Positions 6,766 to 8,153 of a stretch of DNA of 8,153 nucleotides are shown here, in pieces. The position numbers were made by a program, and so were the translations under genes. The number at the start of each line of letters is the position of its first letter. Position 1 is the stretch's first letter. The DNA lies in assembly GCA_002293245.1 (NCBI GenBank), contig DBCV01000013.1:80984-89136 (forward strand), given 5' to 3'. The DNA is from Candidatus Saccharibacteria bacterium UBA949. Lineage in GTDB: Bacteria; Patescibacteriota; Saccharimonadia; Saccharimonadales; Saccharimonadaceae. Below the pieces are notes generated by a model, which worked only from the letters and a program-made list of their open reading frames with translations, did no database searches and had not been told where the DNA came from.

Positions 6766-6786
6766 ATGATAGGTGTTTGGCAGTGA
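6766..6786 (+). CDS. Six-codon upstream ORF (leader peptide candidate)
   Basis: ATG-to-TGA encodes MIGVWQ. It has a near-ideal Shine-Dalgarno at correct spacing, and its stop overlaps the GTG start of the oxidase as GTGA (6783-6786), the same geometry as the ATGA junctions in the minus-strand operon. An in-frame ATG at 6748 would extend it to MVGGKNMIGVWQ. It is too short to have an independent fold. A translational-coupling role is inferred. A single-base sequencing error or frameshift that separates a true N-terminus from the oxidase is the alternative. Confidence 0.4.
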   Translation: MIGVWQ

Positions 6787-8153
6787 GCAAGATTGGCAGA
6801 TACCTGAATCAACACATCTTGGGCAACGTTTTTGATGGGGCGGCGATTACTGAGCATTATTCGATTGATGCTGGGCCTCTGCAGATGCGGCCGAGATTGG
6901 TGACGCGTCCGGCCAGTGTGGACGATTTGCGGCGGATAGTGCGCTTTGCCGGGCAGATGACCATGCGCGGGATGCCCTTGGGTATAACTCCGAGGGGTTG
7001 CGGAAGCGATAAAACTGGTGCGGCTATATCCGATGGCGGCATTATCCTCGATATGACTGGTGAGATGAACCGCATGTTGGAGATTGATAATAAGCAGCGG
7101 CTGGTACGCTTGCAGCCCGGGATTACGCTGAGGGACCTGAACATTGCTTTGAGCATGCATGGCTTGTCTTTGCCGCTAAATGTTGGCAGTGGCGTGCATA
7201 CGATTGGTGGAATTGTGGGCAATAACCTGGGTGGCCGGTCGGTGCTGAAATACGGAGGACTGCAAGATTATGTGCATCAGGCCGAGGTGGTTCTGAGCAA
7301 TGGCGACACGGTTCAAACTGGGCGCCTGAGCCGCCGAAAGCTGCAAAAAAAACAGCAACAGGGTGATTTTGAGGGCGAAATTTACCGCAAATTGGACGAA
7401 CTGATTGCGGAAAACGGCGATTTGATCCATGATATGATTGCCGAGAATGAACAGCGGGGCCCGAATATTGCCGATTTGGCAGGCTATAGTGGAATAATAA
7501 ACGTTAAATATCCCGACGGGTCAATGAATCTTTTGCCGCTGTTGTTTGGGTCGCAAGGGACGCTGGCGGTGCTCAGTGAACTAATTATCCACACGCAGTT
7601 TTTGGAAGATTGGCCGGAGTACATGGTGGCTATGTTCAACGATTACGATGCGGCAGAGGATTTTATAATCAAGGCGCAGGAGTTGAAGCCGGTACTGCTC
7701 AACCTTTACGATAGCGAGTTGTTGTTGGCGGCCAGTAACGCGGGCAAGATTTTTGATCTGCTTAGAGGAGAGCTGAAAGATGGTGTCTTGGTGCTGGTTG
7801 GGTTCTCCGATGTGCGGGTCAGCCGCTCCAAGAACAATATCCGCAAGCTGGTGCGTCACTTGACGGGCGGGCCAATCAAGTTTGCGGTTTCGGACGAGGA
7901 TAACTATGATACTTTCTTGCAACTGCCCGAGATTTTGACGGCGTTTTTGAACGATGTTGAGCTGGGGCCACGGATGCCGTTTGCGGATGGTGCCCATATC
8001 CCGGTGAATATGCTCGGCGAATACCTGAAGCAGTTGAAAAAATGGCGCGCGCGGTTGGAGCGACCGATGCCGGTGTTCGGCTCTGCGCTTTCGGGGATTT
8101 ACAATATTCGCCCTGCGCTTGACTTGCACACCATGCAGGGGCGGCAATTGGTG
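6783..8153 (+). CDS. FAD-linked oxidase (FAD_binding_4 / GlcD type), 3' end outside the window
   Basis: The frame runs from a GTG at 6783 to the right edge, giving 457 residues with no stop. Residues 35-180 match a PCMH-type FAD-binding domain: TPRGCGSDKTGA at 69-80, LQPGITLRDLN at 110-120, and NVGSGVHTIGGIVGNNLGG at 133-151. The family motif FGSQGTLAVLSELII at 255-269 closes the first domain. The rest resembles the C-terminal substrate domain of glycolate/lactate dehydrogenase subunits. The reaction is expected to be oxidation of a 2-hydroxy acid or related alcohol with FAD, but the substrate is unknown. The GTG is supported by AGGTG seven bases upstream and by an N-terminus (MSKIGRYLNQHILGNV) of the kind I recall from CPR homologues. 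GC is high (33 of 60 at 6841-6900). It is divergent from the LCP gene, and no direct role in glycan synthesis is evident. Confidence 0.9.
   Translation, partial: MSKIGRYLNQHILGNVFDGAAITEHYSIDAGPLQMRPRLVTRPASVDDLRRIVRFAGQMTMRGMPLGITPRGCGSDKTGAAISDGGIILDMTGEMNRMLEIDNKQRLVRLQPGITLRDLNIALSMHGLSLPLNVGSGVHTIGGIVGNNLGGRSVLKYGGLQDYVHQAEVVLSNGDTVQTGRLSRRKLQKKQQQGDFEGEIYRKLDELIAENGDLIHDMIAENEQRGPNIADLAGYSGIINVKYPDGSMNLLPLLFGSQGTLAVLSELIIHTQFLEDWPEYMVAMFNDYDAAEDFIIKAQELKPVLLNLYDSELLLAASNAGKIFDLLRGELKDGVLVLVGFSDVRVSRSKNNIRKLVRHLTGGPIKFAVSDEDNYDTFLQLPEILTAFLNDVELGPRMPFADGAHIPVNMLGEYLKQLKKWRARLERPMPVFGSALSGIYNIRPALDLHTMQGRQLV

Noticed and set aside
6668..6790. N-terminal extension of the LCP protein to an ATG at 6790
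   Set aside because: It would run through both divergent promoters and the 5' end of the oxidase transcript, and it adds a stretch with no LCP-like feature and no ribosome site.
7581..8147. Long open frame on the minus strand (188 codons) opposite the oxidase
   Set aside because: It is antisense to a frame with clear FAD-binding motifs, is rich in His, Gln and Arg as expected from a shadow of GC-rich coding sequence, and has no recognisable domain.
1..8153. CRISPR array, tRNA/rRNA gene, insertion sequence or prophage remnant
   Set aside because: No repeated spacer pattern, cloverleaf with a CCA-type end, ribosomal sequence, transposase motif or terminal inverted repeats were seen. Almost all bases are explained by the eight main genes.

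Overview
The window is one surface-polysaccharide locus on the minus strand, with a single divergent gene on the plus strand at the right end. Stops are TAA, TAG and TGA under the standard code, so lineages that read TGA as glycine are unlikely. The resemblance of the LCP protein and the FAD-linked oxidase to Patescibacteria (CPR) proteins, the compact 4-base gene overlaps and mid-range GC suggest a Patescibacterium, most likely Saccharibacteria (TM7). This assignment rests on memory of family resemblance, not on a search, and is moderate in confidence.

Layout, read along minus-strand transcription from right to left. An LCP (LytR-CpsA-Psr) ligase (5459-6667) comes first. It is followed by a 139-base gap with a promoter. 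Next are a polyprenyl-phosphate sugar-1-phosphate transferase (4651-5319) and an FkbM methyltransferase (3836-4642). A second promoter lies in the next short gap. After it come a family 2 glycosyltransferase (2941-3780), an EpsG-like polymerase (1760-2944), a Stealth sugar-phosphotransferase (744-1763) and a family 4 glycosyltransferase cut off by the left edge (1-747). The last four genes are joined by three consecutive ATGA stop/start overlaps.

Right of the LCP gene, a 115-base divergent promoter region leads to a plus-strand FAD-dependent oxidase of the GlcD/FAD_binding_4 type (6783 to beyond 8153). It is preceded by a six-codon upstream ORF that has the best Shine-Dalgarno sequence in the window.

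Working model: the sugar-1-phosphate transferase loads the first sugar onto the lipid carrier. The two glycosyltransferases extend the unit, the methyltransferase decorates it and the EpsG-like protein polymerises it. The Stealth protein adds a sugar through a phosphodiester, and LCP transfers the product to the cell wall. No flippase or chain-length regulator is in view; they could lie left of position 1. GC falls from about 55-57% in sampled lines of the sugar transferase and FAD genes to about 32-40% from FkbM leftward. This suggests that the distal glycan module is of different origin from the core genes. All four predicted promoters have an extended -10 (TGN) and weak or atypical -35 boxes, and two place the transcription start on an ATG, suggesting leaderless mRNAs.
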